DNA from: Nothophaeocryptopus gaeumannii
Taxonomy: Eukaryota > Ascomycota > Dothideomycetes > Mycosphaerellales > Mycosphaerellaceae
Direction: 5' to 3'
NCBI GenBank assembly: GCA_031771865.1
Contig: JASISA010000026.1
Location: 1,054,001 to 1,118,000, forward strand
Length of the DNA: 64,000 nt
Part shown: positions 42,731 through 53,886 of the stretch, one piece after another
How the letters are laid out: each line of letters begins with the position of its first letter
How positions within the stretch are numbered: the stretch's first letter is position 1
Translations under genes and position numbers: made by a program
The notes under the pieces: generated by a model
Database searches by the model: none
What the model saw: only the letters and a program-made list of their open reading frames with translations
Told to the model about the DNA's origin: nothing

Positions 42731-43789
42731 ATGTTCTCCCGTCTCAACCAACTCGCCCGCCATCTATCCCGTCCACTACCCAACTACCTACACAATTCCG
42801 CAGCGAGTCCCGTCGGCGGACTCTTGACGTCACGAGTAAACACAATGGCCGCCGAGCGCAGCAAGAGAATGATACACACCGCAGGCTGTATAATCATAGG
42901 CGATGAAGTCCTAGGTGGGAAGGTAGGACCATACCAACAAGCACTGTACATTATTCCCTTCACCGAGCTGAGGTACTGAACAGTTGTGATGTTATAGACC
43001 GTCGACACGAACTCCTCCTACCTCGCCAAATACTGCTTCTCCCTCGGCATCTCCCTCGCCCGCATCGAAGTCATCGCCGACGACGAATCCGAAATTATCG
43101 AAGCAACCCGTCGCATGTCCTCCTCTTACGATTTCGTAGTCACCTCAGGCGGCATAGGTCCTACCCACGATGATATAACCTACCAATCTATAGCCAAAGC
43201 CTTCGAACTACCGTTGGTGCTCCATGAGAAGGCTCATGAGAGGATGAAGAAGTTGTCAAAACCGCATCCCAGTCAGAAGGATTTTAGCTGGGAGGTGGAT
43301 AGTCCGGCAAGGAGGGCGAAGTTGAGGATGATTGAGTTACCTTATGATAAGGGATTGAAAGATGAGGATCAGGTGATATTCGTCTCTGATGATTTGTGGG
43401 TGCCTATATCGGTTGTGAATGGGAACATTCATATTCTGCCTGGTATTCCGAGGTTGTTCGAGAAGATGCTTACGGGTTTGAAACCGAGGATCTTGCCGCG
43501 ATTGGTAGACCCTGAAGGCAAGGGAGTGTACAGGATCCTGTTCTCGACGCCTTTGGCGGAGAGTGAGGCTGCGGAATATCTGACAGAGTTATCGAAGAAG
43601 ACAGAGCCCAAGGGTGTGAAGGTTGGAAGTTATCCGAGATGGGGGAAGCCGAGGAATACAGTGACATTGGTTGGCAAGGATAAAGAGTTTATGGACTCCT
43701 TAGTGCCAGAGGTTGAGAAAAATGTCAAGGGAAGAAGGGTGGAGAATGAAGATGACGATGACGATGATGGGAGTGACAAGGATACATGA
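42731..43789 (+). CDS. Molybdopterin-binding-domain protein (MoCF/FLAD1-N type)
   Basis: Exon 1 42731-42922, intron 42923-42997, exon 2 42998-43789; 327 aa. The first ~35 residues (MFSRLNQLARHLSR) are basic and amphipathic like a mitochondrial presequence; a start at ATG 42845 would remove them. The domain begins AGCIIIGDEVLGGK, then TVDTNSSYLAKYCFSLG, IEVIADDESEI and TSGGIGPTHDD, the hallmark of molybdopterin-binding folds as in FLAD1 N-termini and CinA. A C-terminal Asp run ends the protein. Role in FAD or nucleotide-repair hydrolysis is inferred from the family. Divergent with GMF. Confidence 0.87.
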
Positions 43790-44104
43790 GAGACGAATCT
43801 GTACGTATTGTGTCGTATATCCAGCTCACGAGCTTCACAGGTAAAGCGAAATCTGTACAGAATTCTATAGAGAGTCCTTGTGCATCGCCTTCCCTGGAGT
43901 ACTCGGTGTGATCGGTCTCGACATTTCCACCGCTTCATGCACAACTGTCACCTCAGTCTTCTGCTCAATGCCATTCGTTGGATACCGCCTCTTAGGCATT
44001 GGCTCCTCGCCAACATCGAGACTCTTTCTCCGGAGTGGCGGCGCATCTGACCGAATCGTCGTAATCGTCTTGCCTTCCTCGGGACGTAAAGGCGAGCCAG
44101 CGAA

Positions 44105-45427
44105 CTACTCCGACTCACTCGGCCACCGACTTATCTTCGCCCTGGAATACTGCCCAATCGTGTCCGTGCTGTCGCGCTCGGAGATCGGTGGGCGGCCATT
44201 TACACTGTATCTGGGCAGCGGGGTCGTGACTCGCGAGAGACTGTTGCTGGTGCTGGATTTGGACCACGGGTCGGACTTGTCTGAGCTCGAGCCTCTGCGG
44301 TTGTTGTTTCGCCAGGGCGTTAGCGGAATGTCGTTGCGTTTTGCGAAGATGTTGCGGCGATTCCAGGATAGAGGTGGGAGGCGGATGTGTATCGATCTCT
44401 CCCTCTTCAACTGGACCAGGGGCGTGGAACTTCGTTTCGCGAAGGTCTGCCGCCGGTCCCAGGTTGGTCGGGGCTCGGAGTGGGAGGCAGAATCTGTGGC
44501 TGTTCCAGTTTGGAGGGCGCTGTTGAAAGAGCGGCGTTGCAGGTCATGGGGTGGCCGGAAGACGCCACCTTCGAAGACTGTGAAGAATGCTTTGGCGCAT
44601 GGCAGTGTGGCGAGGATGATGCTGAGATGCATCGTGATTTGAGTGAGGATAGCACTGTCGATGCGGCCATATGTTGCATCCTCGGAGTGGAGGGCATGTT
44701 GTATGTATTCAAGGCGCGCGATTGTTGGTGGGATGATGAGCAGACGCAAGCCAAATGCCGCCATCACGCAAATCTTGGGTCGGTTGGGCATCTGGATGTT
44801 GCGAACCATGTACCAGGCTATTGTGATGATACTGAGCTCCAGGATGATATTCACAATGGTGTACCCGAGCCAGGCGTCCCATCGGTCCAGACACCGAGAA
44901 GCCGGGAAAAGATTCCACGGAAATGGCATGTCGCATTGAAAAGCGATCAAAAGTCCAACCACTAAAGCCCAGAGACAGATGATACCAGCCAACCCGTATC
45001 CAAAGACCAGCTGGTTCCGCTCCTGGACGATACGGCATATCAGAAATGTTACAGATACCATGGCGGAACCGACGGCCAGAATATACAGCATATGTCCCAG
45101 CCAGATGAGAACGAGGAATCTCCAGAAGTTGTCGTGGGTGATCTCGGCTTGCACATTTCCAAGACCGCACCGAACTGCTCCCAGGATTATGCAAGATTGG
45201 GCGACTCCAGCTAGCTACGGCACGTCTTGTCAGCCACTGCGTTGGGAGTGACAGGGTAGGTCACCTACTGTTGCTCCGAAGCACGCAATATCATCCCATC
45301 CAAAAGGACCATTCACGCGTGTTCTGAGGAATATTCGGACCAGGAAAGTGAGAGTAGTCCAGAAGATGCATATCATGCAGGTGATGACGATGCGCGCTGC
45401 TCCACTAGGAAGGTAGAATGCAGGCAT
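44105..45427 (-). CDS. SAT4/rhodopsin-domain integral membrane protein (Pth11-like)
   Basis: Exon 1 45427-45269, intron 45268-45215, exon 2 45214-44105; 422 aa. Seven hydrophobic segments can be traced, from TCMICIFWTTLTFLVRIFL through VFGYGLAGIICLWALVVGLL to LTQITMHLSIILATLPCAKAF. The GWDDIACF motif after helix 2 and the RCLDRWDAWLGYTIVNI segment are typical of the fungal SAT4 rhodopsin domain. The last ~150 residues are a cytosolic Ser/Arg-rich tail. Such proteins are candidate surface sensors; a ligand is not known. A second family member lies at 60250. Confidence 0.88.
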
Positions 45428-45705
45428 GGGTCTGTGTCGGAATCATGGTCAGGAGATGCGCATATGAAAGAAGCTGGCTGTCCAAAGTCAGGCGCTGGAT
45501 CTTGGAAGGTTCATGAAATGTGGCGGATGTTGAGACCGCAAGATGCGCGATCGCGATAACACTTCGGACCCGGGAGGCTGAGCAGGGTGGGAGGCAGGCA
45601 CGTTACGGTATGCGCAGCACCTTCCATGGCAGGCGCAGCTATGATGATGCCACATCGACATGAACCACACCGACTTCAAAACTCAGTCTAAGACGATACA
45701 TCAAC

Positions 45706-47431
45706 ATGACCTGGCCGCCTGAACCGCCCTCACATCACTCCCTCAACATGCACTCCACTGACCTCAGTCCTAGATCTCACCTGCCTGTACAGGACGATGA
45801 CATTCCTGACCTCAGTCATCGACCCTCGCTACAAGATGATGACGACTTCCTTCCGAGACCGACTCTCAGAGGACTCTCCAACGACTTCAGGAAAGTAGAG
45901 CAACCAGTCAACCGGAAGCGTGAGATACAAAAGAGTTTCCGCCTGGTGTCTACGATCGGCTTTACTTCCCTTGTCATGGGTAGCTAGGAGATACTCCTAA
46001 CTGCCAACTCCTACTCTCTGCAGAATGGCGGTCTTCCTGGACTGTTCTGGAGCACCATCTGGGCCTATGTCGGACAGTTCTTCATTGTATTGAGCTTGGC
46101 GGAAATGAGCTCAATGGTGCCGATCGCTGGAGGACCATACCAATGGGTCAGCGAATTCGCAGATCAGAGGTTTCGGGACGTTCTTTCCTATCTCTCTGGA
46201 ACGCTCTGTTCCATCGGATGGCAGGCAAGGTTTACTGCTCAGTGCTACCTCATTTCTGGCACCATACTTGCAATCATTCAGATCAACCATATTCAGTACG
46301 ATCCGGCGGGATGGGAACGCGGTCTTCTGGCGATTGCGATCGCAGTCCTGGTCTCTCTATTCAACGCGTTTGCTGCTGGCCATCTTTCGATCGCTGAAGG
46401 TGTCTTCGCGTTAGCCCATGTGTACGCATTGGTCCCGATCGTCGTCTCGCTCTGGGTTCTTGCCTCGAAGAAGCCTGCTTCGGAGGTATTTTGGGAATTC
46501 ACAGAGGACTATCCCGGCAAGCACTGGCCGAGCCGAAGTCTGTCAGTATTGGTCGGACAGCTGCCCGCGATGTTCACGGTCCTGGGGAGCGAAGCTGTCG
46601 CACATATCGCGGAAGAAGTGGAAGAGCCTGGGACTATACTGCCACAGTGCATACTTTACAGCTATCTGGCAAATATGCCTGGAACTATCCTTCTGCTGCT
46701 CACATACGTCTTCAACATTGGCGTGATGGACATGGGGCTTAATGTCAAGTACCCTTTTGTGCACGTCTTCGCGAATGCTTTGAACTCAATAAGAGCTACG
46801 ACGGGATTTGCGGCCGTTGTGTTGACACTGATGCTGATGATTGCCATTTCGACAATGGTGGCTACTTCAAGGCATCTCTTTGCGTTCGGGTAAGCGATAA
46901 CGCTTCACCCAAAAGGTGGCATCCGCGTACTGATACCAGAACAGGAGAGATCGCGCCGTCTTCTACGCACCCTGGATCAGCAAAGTTAGCCCGACCCTAG
47001 GTGTACCACTCAACGCCATACTCCTGACGCTGCTCTTCACGACTGTCTACATCATCCTCACAATCGGCACCTCGACTGTCCTGAACACCATCATGGGCCT
47101 CTCCACAGCCGCGATGATGGCCACGTATATCGTCACAATCGGCTGCCTCCTTCGCAGACGATCAAGAGGAGATCAGTTGCCTTCAGCGTCCTGGTCGCTT
47201 GGAAGGCATGGCACTTGGGTGAACGTTCTGGCTCTAATGTATGCAATCTGGGCTTTCTTCTGGTCTTTCTGGCCTCCGCACTACGATGTGACGGGCGGCG
47301 ACTTCAATTGGACTTGCGTGTTGTTCTTGTTCGTCATCGGGTACGCTCTGCTGCTGTTTGTCGGACGGCAAAGGGGGATGAGGAGGCGGCCGATGGAGAT
47401 CGTGCCGAGTTGGACGATCGGCCAGAGCTGA
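45706..47431 (+). CDS. APC-superfamily amino-acid/choline permease with an in-frame TAG
   Basis: Exon 1 45706-46889, intron 46890-46944, exon 2 46945-47431; 556 codons. The frame is typical of fungal GABA/choline-type permeases: FRLVSTIGFTSLVMGS, then NGGLPGLFW, VLSLAEMSSMVPIAGGPYQWVSEF, SEAVAHIAEEVEEPG and SRHLFAFGRDRAVFYAPW, with about 12 hydrophobic segments. At 45985-45987 a TAG stands where the family has Trp (GS-stop-EILLTAN). The residues on both sides are conserved and in the same frame, so this is a TGG-to-TAG change rather than an intron. The rest is intact. It is either a young null allele or a read-through case. Confidence 0.82.
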
Positions 47432-47755
47432 AGATGGTCGATATGTTGTTCACAACGGAGAAGCGTCTCATCTATTGAATCATGGCGTCTGATTGTTGGT
47501 CTGAATGAATGTATGCGTAAGGGTAAGCGGGCGAACGCGAATTTTCATGTGCTCAAGCCACGAGAAACCGCGTACCATGTTGACTTCTCCTCCGCCACAG
47601 TGCCGTCACATGCGAGCTCAGCGGGCCGCTTGCCGGCGGTCTTGCGCTCGTGGCTGTGGCTCCAGCAACGCCTAATAATTTCCTCGACGACTGACTGACC
47701 TGCACTTATCCGTCAAGCTTGTCTCCCACAAGAGCATCAGCACCACAAACCGACC

Positions 47756-48286
47756 ATGGTGACTCTCGACCAGCGTATTCAAGCGCTCGCGCAAGAGCTA
47801 CAAGGCAACATCCTCGAGCACCTCCTCGCCGACGATCTCAAGCCCAACATCACTATCGATGAAAAGTACAAGTCACCCATCGGCCTCCAGGTCAACCGCA
47901 AAAGCCGCGCCAAGTTCGCAGCTCAGTACTACGGCCAAGGCAAGTTCACCATTTGCTGGCCTCGTGCTCTCAAATGGGCAAAGTGCACGCACCCCTGGTA
48001 TGGACCAGTGATCAAGGAGATCTGCATTCAGGAGGGTATCGAGGGAGACAGGGATCCAGAGTGTGCTCTCGCGCGCGCGAAGAGCCGGGTACACGTCAAT
48101 CTGGCGCTCATGATGAAGCACGCCTGGATCTCGCCGGTGACTGAGTTCCGGGTTAGCTACTTTGTGGCGGAGAGCTGGGAGGAGGTGACGACGGATGAGG
48201 ACAGAAAGTGGGCTAGAGCTATGAGTTGGGAGGATGTCAAGGAGGATAGCTTCGTGAATTCATTCTGGGGATGTAAGATGTCGTGA
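47756..48286 (+). CDS. F-box-like small protein, tandem copy 1
   Basis: 176 aa, no intron, ATG 47756 (MVTLDQRIQALAQELQ). The N-terminal 55 residues closely match the neighbour at 48653 and the gene at 27879: LDQRIQAL.QELQ.NIL, then SPIGLQVNRKSRAKFAAQYY. The downstream half diverges (WYGPVIKEICIQEG, SYFVAESWEEV). It looks like a reduced F-box-like N-terminus with a variable ligand region. Tandem duplication with 48653 is evident. Function unknown. Confidence 0.68.
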   Translation: MVTLDQRIQALAQELQGNILEHLLADDLKPNITIDEKYKSPIGLQVNRKSRAKFAAQYYGQGKFTICWPRALKWAKCTHPWYGPVIKEICIQEGIEGDRDPECALARAKSRVHVNLALMMKHAWISPVTEFRVSYFVAESWEEVTTDEDRKWARAMSWEDVKEDSFVNSFWGCKMS

Positions 48287-48652
48287 CTTATAGGATGGAG
48301 GGCGTACATTGATTGAGGTTTTAGGCAAGGATTAGAGGCCACGGCTGCTATCTCAAGCTGTGGCTAACTGATTCTGCCCCGGCGGGAACCTATTTGAAGG
48401 CATGAAATGGCGGCGATCAGGGGGAGCTACTAGGAAGTACAATGGACATGATTGTGCCAACGAAAGTGGATCTCTGTGCTCTACCAGCGTGTATGCAGTC
48501 GAGGAGGGCTTTCACGTACATGACGCAAGAGTAGCCACAAGTCTGTGTGCAGCAGCCAGCCACTCCGATCTTAAACTTCGTAGTCTGAGAAACGCTTTGT
48601 GACAATAAATATCACACACGTTCACTCTTCTCCTCCTCGACCATCGCTCACC

Positions 48653-49126
48653 ATGGCGACTCTCGATCAGCGCATCCAAGCACTTCCACAAGAACTCCAA
48701 GACAACATTCTCGACGCTCTCACCTTCTCCGACCTCCCCACCAACGGAGTCACGACGATCGATCGCCACTACCGCTCACCAACCGGCCTACGTCTCAATC
48801 GCGCCGCTCGAAAGCGCTTCGTCAAAGTCTACTTCCAGCAAGGCACTTTCCGCGTCGATTGGTATGCCCTGAGCGAATGGCTCGCGAAGTTGACGCCATG
48901 GCATCTCAGAAACATCGGCGTTGTGCAGGTCAATGTGCGTCTGCAGCGGGATCGTTTCCTTTGGGGGGTTTGTGAGGATCCTCTTCATGTATGGAGTGCG
49001 GGACGGGTTGTCAAGGCTGCTATCAAGGGTCGGATGGTTATGGGCGACACTGTGGGCATCAAGTTCTATGTCAATGACCTGGCGCCTGTGCTTGGGGAGG
49101 AGGCATGGCAGGAGTTGAAGATATAG
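48653..49126 (+). CDS. F-box-like small protein, tandem copy 2
   Basis: 157 aa, ATG 48653 (MATLDQRIQALPQELQ), chosen by match to its neighbour. It shares ELQDNILDAL, then DRHYRSPTGLRLNRAARKRFVKVYF, with the copies at 47756 and 27879. The C-terminal half (NIGVVQVNVRLQRDRFLW, VGIKFYVNDLAP) aligns in layout with copy 1 but differs in sequence. This is consistent with fast divergence after duplication. Confidence 0.68.
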   Translation: MATLDQRIQALPQELQDNILDALTFSDLPTNGVTTIDRHYRSPTGLRLNRAARKRFVKVYFQQGTFRVDWYALSEWLAKLTPWHLRNIGVVQVNVRLQRDRFLWGVCEDPLHVWSAGRVVKAAIKGRMVMGDTVGIKFYVNDLAPVLGEEAWQELKI

Positions 49127-49573
49127 GCGTATCAATGCGGGTAAGTCTCGATGTTGGTGCAGTGAGTGTCGACGAAGCTAATGTCTTTCTGTTTACAGAT
49201 GAGATGAGAGAACGCCTTCGATGGGAGAGACAAGAGGCGGATTGCATACCTGAAGGAGCTTTCAGCATGCTTTCAGGGCGCTGAGGTCCACTGCTACTGT
49301 AACCATCAATGCAAGCTGACAGGTCTGCCTCTGGGAATGAGAAAAGCACACCTGATGTGAAGAGAAAGACGGCAGAGAGCCTCTCTGATGGCTGGATCGC
49401 ATGAGTTCACATGGGAAGAAGGCTTAGAATAATGGTACATGGAGCTGTATCATGAGCGTTTGAAAGAGCACATCAAAAGCAACAATTGGTATCTCATAAT
49501 CCTTTCGCAGCGCGCCACGCTATGCATTAACCGCAAGATCGTTGAACAAAAGCAGTCGAAACAAGCGAAACAC

Positions 49574-50674
49574 TCAGACACGACTCCACCCAAGCGTACT
49601 AGGCGGACGACTGATATCACTCCCACTCTCCACCTCCGGCGCCGTAAGCTTGACCTCCTCTGGTGTCGTCGGCTCAACGGGTAAAGCCATCAGCTCCTTC
49701 TTGACAGGCGGCTTCCACTCCTCCTCATCACCCAGTCGATCAGACGTGATCCCTGCGCGGCCAGCAGGGCGCATGCCACGAGCGACTTGCCTCTCATAGG
49801 AGACACGTCGAAGACGCTCGGTCTCAGCCTTGGTAAGGTGCAGGTAGATCTCCATACCGATAATGTGCAGCAAGAAGGACAACCAGAGCGATATCCCGAA
49901 GGAGAGCTGGAAAGCCGCAGCGACTTCCTCAATGCCGCGAGGGTTGACGTAGTCTACGTGCACAACAGCAAATCCAACCTGGCCGGGTGCGCAAGTCGCG
50001 TATCTCGTGATATTCCCTCCAGACCCTTGGATCTGATCACATCGCATAGCGATATAGAACGATCCAAGCATGGAGATAATCTGCACAGCCGTGATCTGAA
50101 TAAGTCTCGTCGTGATGATACACCCCGCAATGGCCCAGGTACGGAGCATCCAAGCGCGATGCTGTTCGATTTGCAGGCGTTTGATGTTGATGTATGCCAG
50201 GACGGAGCTTATCGTAGTAGAGATAGCCATTGCGCCGACGCAGGTTTGGGTTGCGAGGGTACCGCCAAAAGCTCGCCGGGCGATCATCATCGCCCCAATA
50301 TTTGCAGTGATGAGGAGCAGCGTAACGATATATCCATTGATCCGATGGACCAGGATAAGTTTATGCCTTATGACCGGAACGAACTGGAAGAACACAAGTA
50401 TCGTCGCCGGGATGCAGCATATCAGGTGGATATGGATACCAATCTTATACCAGTCGTAATTCTTGTACCAGTAGGCTTCGCCGGGGCCGCCGGATTTGAA
50501 GAAGACGCCTTGGACGTCGAGATATTCTGCGCGGGCGAGACCGAAGCCGAGGAGGGCCCCGCCGAAGATGAAGAAGAGGATGAAGTTGTAGCCTTTTTGG
50601 AAGCCGATAGGGTTGTAAAATTTTTGGGCGAAGCGGACGAAGGCGTTTGAAGAGGTTGTTTGGTGGATGGCCAT
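49574..50674 (-). CDS. DUF2306 family membrane protein
   Basis: 366 aa, single exon, ATG 50674 (MAIHQTTSSNAF). Several transmembrane segments are visible: YNFILFFIFGGALLGFGLA, IHIHLICCIPATILVFFQFV, INGYIVTLLLITANIGAM and FQLSFGISLWLSFLLHIIGM. The HRINGY and EQHRAWMLRTWA motifs typify DUF2306 proteins of ascomycetes. A Cys-containing loop (MRCDQIQGSGGN, CAPGQ) faces one side. The C-terminal ~65 residues are charged and disordered. Biochemical function is not known. Confidence 0.82.
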   Translation of the reverse strand: MAIHQTTSSNAFVRFAQKFYNPIGFQKGYNFILFFIFGGALLGFGLARAEYLDVQGVFFKSGGPGEAYWYKNYDWYKIGIHIHLICCIPATILVFFQFVPVIRHKLILVHRINGYIVTLLLITANIGAMMIARRAFGGTLATQTCVGAMAISTTISSVLAYINIKRLQIEQHRAWMLRTWAIAGCIITTRLIQITAVQIISMLGSFYIAMRCDQIQGSGGNITRYATCAPGQVGFAVVHVDYVNPRGIEEVAAAFQLSFGISLWLSFLLHIIGMEIYLHLTKAETERLRRVSYERQVARGMRPAGRAGITSDRLGDEEEWKPPVKKELMALPVEPTTPEEVKLTAPEVESGSDISRPPSTLGWSRV

Positions 50675-51333
50675 GGTTGGGAGGAGGGAGATGTGATTGG
50701 CTAACAGATAGGTGAGTGTCAGATGGGTAGATGATGGTGTCTGAAGATAGGTTTCTGATGAAGACTGTTCAGAAGTGATTGATAGGAATGTCAAGCGGTG
50801 GCTTGTGTAAGCTGCTGATGAGATAGACGAGACATGGATACCGTCTGGAGGTCTTTATACAATACCATTTCTACAGCGATCGAAGATCATAGTTGCCAAG
50901 TCAGGCAAGCAGGATGTTGGCAGTGCTGCGTGGTATACGGTCGTAACAGGTCTTGGGTTCATATGTTGGCATTGCGGGTGAGTGGGGAAGCTATTTCGCA
51001 GTACGGCACTGCGCATAGTTGCAGCACCAGTCATCCAGGCCGAATCACGTCTCCAACTGCGATTTCAGCAGCTCCGTGTACACTGCGAAGGAGGTGAAGT
51101 GGAACTCGAGACTTACGGCCGATGGGACTGCGAAGACTTGCATGTGACTAGGCTTAGCTCGGACTAGTGACGGACACAGCCGCGCTTGGCAAGTGACTTC
51201 ATCGCTCGATCGAATCGTGGCTTCTTCGCGCATCTGACTTTCATCATTTCCAGGATTCGCATTTGCAGCTCTGGGATCGTGCGACTGAGGCTCCCGCCCA
51301 CGCTGCTATTCCGGGAGAGGGCAGCAGGAGAAG

Positions 51334-52922
51334 ATGACCGACCGCACCATGTCTCCCACCAACCACCGGACAATCGTCTTCGTGCACCCGGACTTGGGCA
51401 TTGGCGGAGCGGAGCGGCTGGTGATAGATGCGGCGGTTGGCTTGCAGTCGCTGGGACACACTATCACCGTTTTGACCTCATACCGCGACAAGAAGCACTG
51501 CTTTGAAGAGGCACGCGATGGTGAGTCGGAACGCTCCATTCCCTGCCGGATGTCTCCTCGAAGACACAGCAACCGAAGACACAGCAACAACAGGCTGAAT
51601 GACGCGAAGGCTGAGACATACTCCAAGGCACGCTCGACGTCCGAGTGCGCGGTGACGCGATCTTCCCTCCATCCTTAGGCGGCCGTCTCAGCATACTGTT
51701 CTCCGTCCTGCGCCAACTGGCCCTCGTGGCTAGCACCGGCGTAGCGTCCTCCGAACTGAAGCAATTGGACCCGGATGTCTTCATCGTGGACCAGCTCAGC
51801 GCCTGTGTGCCCTTCTTCCGAGTTCTGTACCCCAAGGCAAAGATTCTCTTCTATGGACACTTTCCAGATCGGCTACTGGTCAAGGAAGAAGGCGGCCTGC
51901 GCAAATATGTCAAGAAGCTATATCGGATACCCTTCGATGCCCTCGAAGGCTGGAGCACCGGCTGCTCAGACAGTGTGGTCGTCAACAGCAAATTCACGCG
52001 CAGCGTCTTCAAATCCACCTTCCCAAGCATGCGATCACGCGACTTGAAGGTCATCTATCCATGCGTAGACACTAACAACAGCAAGGCCGATACTGGGACC
52101 GGTGCCATTTGGCCGGAGAAGAAGATCCTGCTCAGCATCAACCGCTTCGAGTGCAAGAAGAACTTGGATTTGGCAATCAAAGCATATGCTGGACTTTCAG
52201 ATGCGGAGAGGAGCAAAGCGAGACTTGTACTGGCGGGGGGCTATGATCCGCGCAATCCCGAGAACGCGCTCTGTCATAAACAACTTGAGCAGCTGTCAGA
52301 GTCCCTCAACCTCTCTCATGCAACCTTTCGAGAGCAAGACACTGGTGTAACGAATCTCTCGACCGAGGACGTTGATCTATTGTTCTTGCTTTCCATACCG
52401 AATGAGCTGAAACATCGACTGTTGCAGTCCGCGGGTCTTCTGATTTACACTCCGACCAATGAGCATTTCGGTATTGTACCGCTTGAAGCGATGCTCGCCG
52501 GCGTGCCAGTCTTGGCAACAAACACGGGAGGCCCTCTCGAAACCATATACGATGGCCGCACAGGTTGGCTACGAAGCCCGGATAAAATTGACCAATGGAC
52601 AGATGTCATGAGGAAGCCACTGATACCATCAAGCGCCGACCAATTGAAGGCCATGGGGCAGAGAGGGAGAGAGCGCGTTCTCGCCGAGTTCAGCCAGACA
52701 AAGATGACCCAATCACTCGACCAGGAAATTGAACGTCTACTGCAAAGTGCTGGCCCGCGGCCAAAGGTCACGCCGGACTGGCTCTGGGGCGCGGTTCTGC
52801 TCACGCTTATCTCTGTCATAAGTGGGTTTGCGCTCATGAAGTTTACGGTCTGGGCGGTCACGTTGGAAAACAGCAAAAACATTGGCCAAATCGCAAAGCA
52901 AAGCGCCCATCCAAAGCTCTGA
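51334..52922 (+). CDS. alg2: ALG2 mannosyltransferase (lipid-linked oligosaccharide synthesis)
   Basis: Exon 1 51334-51520, intron 51521-51627 (107 nt, GTGAGT...CCAAG), exon 2 51628-52922; 493 aa. It begins with [21 protein letters not shown], the ALG2 N-terminal glycine-rich motif. It continues with [24 protein letters not shown] and [15 protein letters not shown]. The GT4 donor-site [11 protein letters not shown] (E-x7-E) and [10 protein letters not shown] follow. A C-terminal hydrophobic helix ([17 protein letters not shown]) anchors it in the ER. It adds the alpha-1,3 and alpha-1,6 mannoses to Man1GlcNAc2-PP-dolichol on the cytosolic face. Confidence 0.95.
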
Positions 52923-53886
52923 GATCCGGACGAAAGCATCTCTGGTCATGATCGAGCACTCCCGTGCTCTTGAAGGTTAGAATAAAGTTCGCAATGCCCT
53001 GTCGCTGCACTTTATATCGTACCTGCCCTGTGCGGGACTTTGAGTTGAGCTCGACTGCCCGACGCTGAGGACATGGCGATAGAGCGGCATTGCTCTATGT
53101 CTGCGCAAGAGCAGCAGCAGATGTGCTCTAGAAGCGTTCTTCGCCTTGTGGTCAGCCGATACGAGCAAAGGACATACCCTGATTGCATTTAAGCTTTTCG
53201 GCAGAGACATCTTCGGCAGCCCTTACAACATCCTCGCAACGATCTTCATCGGCTCCCGCCGACCGCAGGAACAGGTGTTCACCGCAGCTCGGACAAACAT
53301 GTGACAAGCATTAAGCTGTGAGCTTATCCCTGTACTATCTACCTCGGCGTTTCCACCCACCCGTCCCAGCCTTCGCCCTGAGTTACAACTAGTAGCATCA
53401 AGGCTTGACATCGAGAACTCACGGTCTCCTCGCGCTTTTCTGGAGGTCGCTGGCGAAAAATTGCGGAGTGAGTACCGAATCATTGCCGCGAGGCCTCGTA
53501 GCAGGCTGGGGCGCAGTAGACCGCACCAGTAAAGTTATCGAATCTCTCATCATGTCAACGCGACCACTATGCACGAGCAACAGTGCGTCACACTTTGGTA
53601 TGAGTGTATCCCCATGGGCATGTCGATTTTGTCGACCAGGTTGAGCTTTGGATGCACTTCTCCACCTTCAACGTCTGGAAATCAGAGATAAGAGCTGCCG
53701 CCGCACCTGCAGGCTTGGACAAGACGCAATATTTGGACACACCTTGCTCGCGCCAGCTACAAAGCCAGCTGCTTTTCTGCGCACTTCGCACACCGTACCA
53801 AAGGACCTTTGATCAATCAGAGCTCTAGCAAGCGAGTCCTACTCTTGTTGCACATATTGCTGAATCGAGGTCTTAAGAACGGGGCA
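52923..53886. other. Intergenic, nothing recognised
   Basis: About 1.0 kb between ALG2 and the protease. Short frames on both strands show no family features. Confidence 0.5.

Noticed and set aside
44341..44965. Plus-strand frames of 61-192 codons
   Set aside because: Antisense to the SAT4 gene at 44105; no independent support.
45980..46023. 44-nt intron with CTAAC branch point in the permease
   Set aside because: Splicing would shift the frame and delete conserved residues (EILLTAN) that are present in sequence.
49787..50650. 287-codon plus-strand frame
   Set aside because: Antisense to the DUF2306 membrane protein; composition mirrors that gene and no domain is seen.
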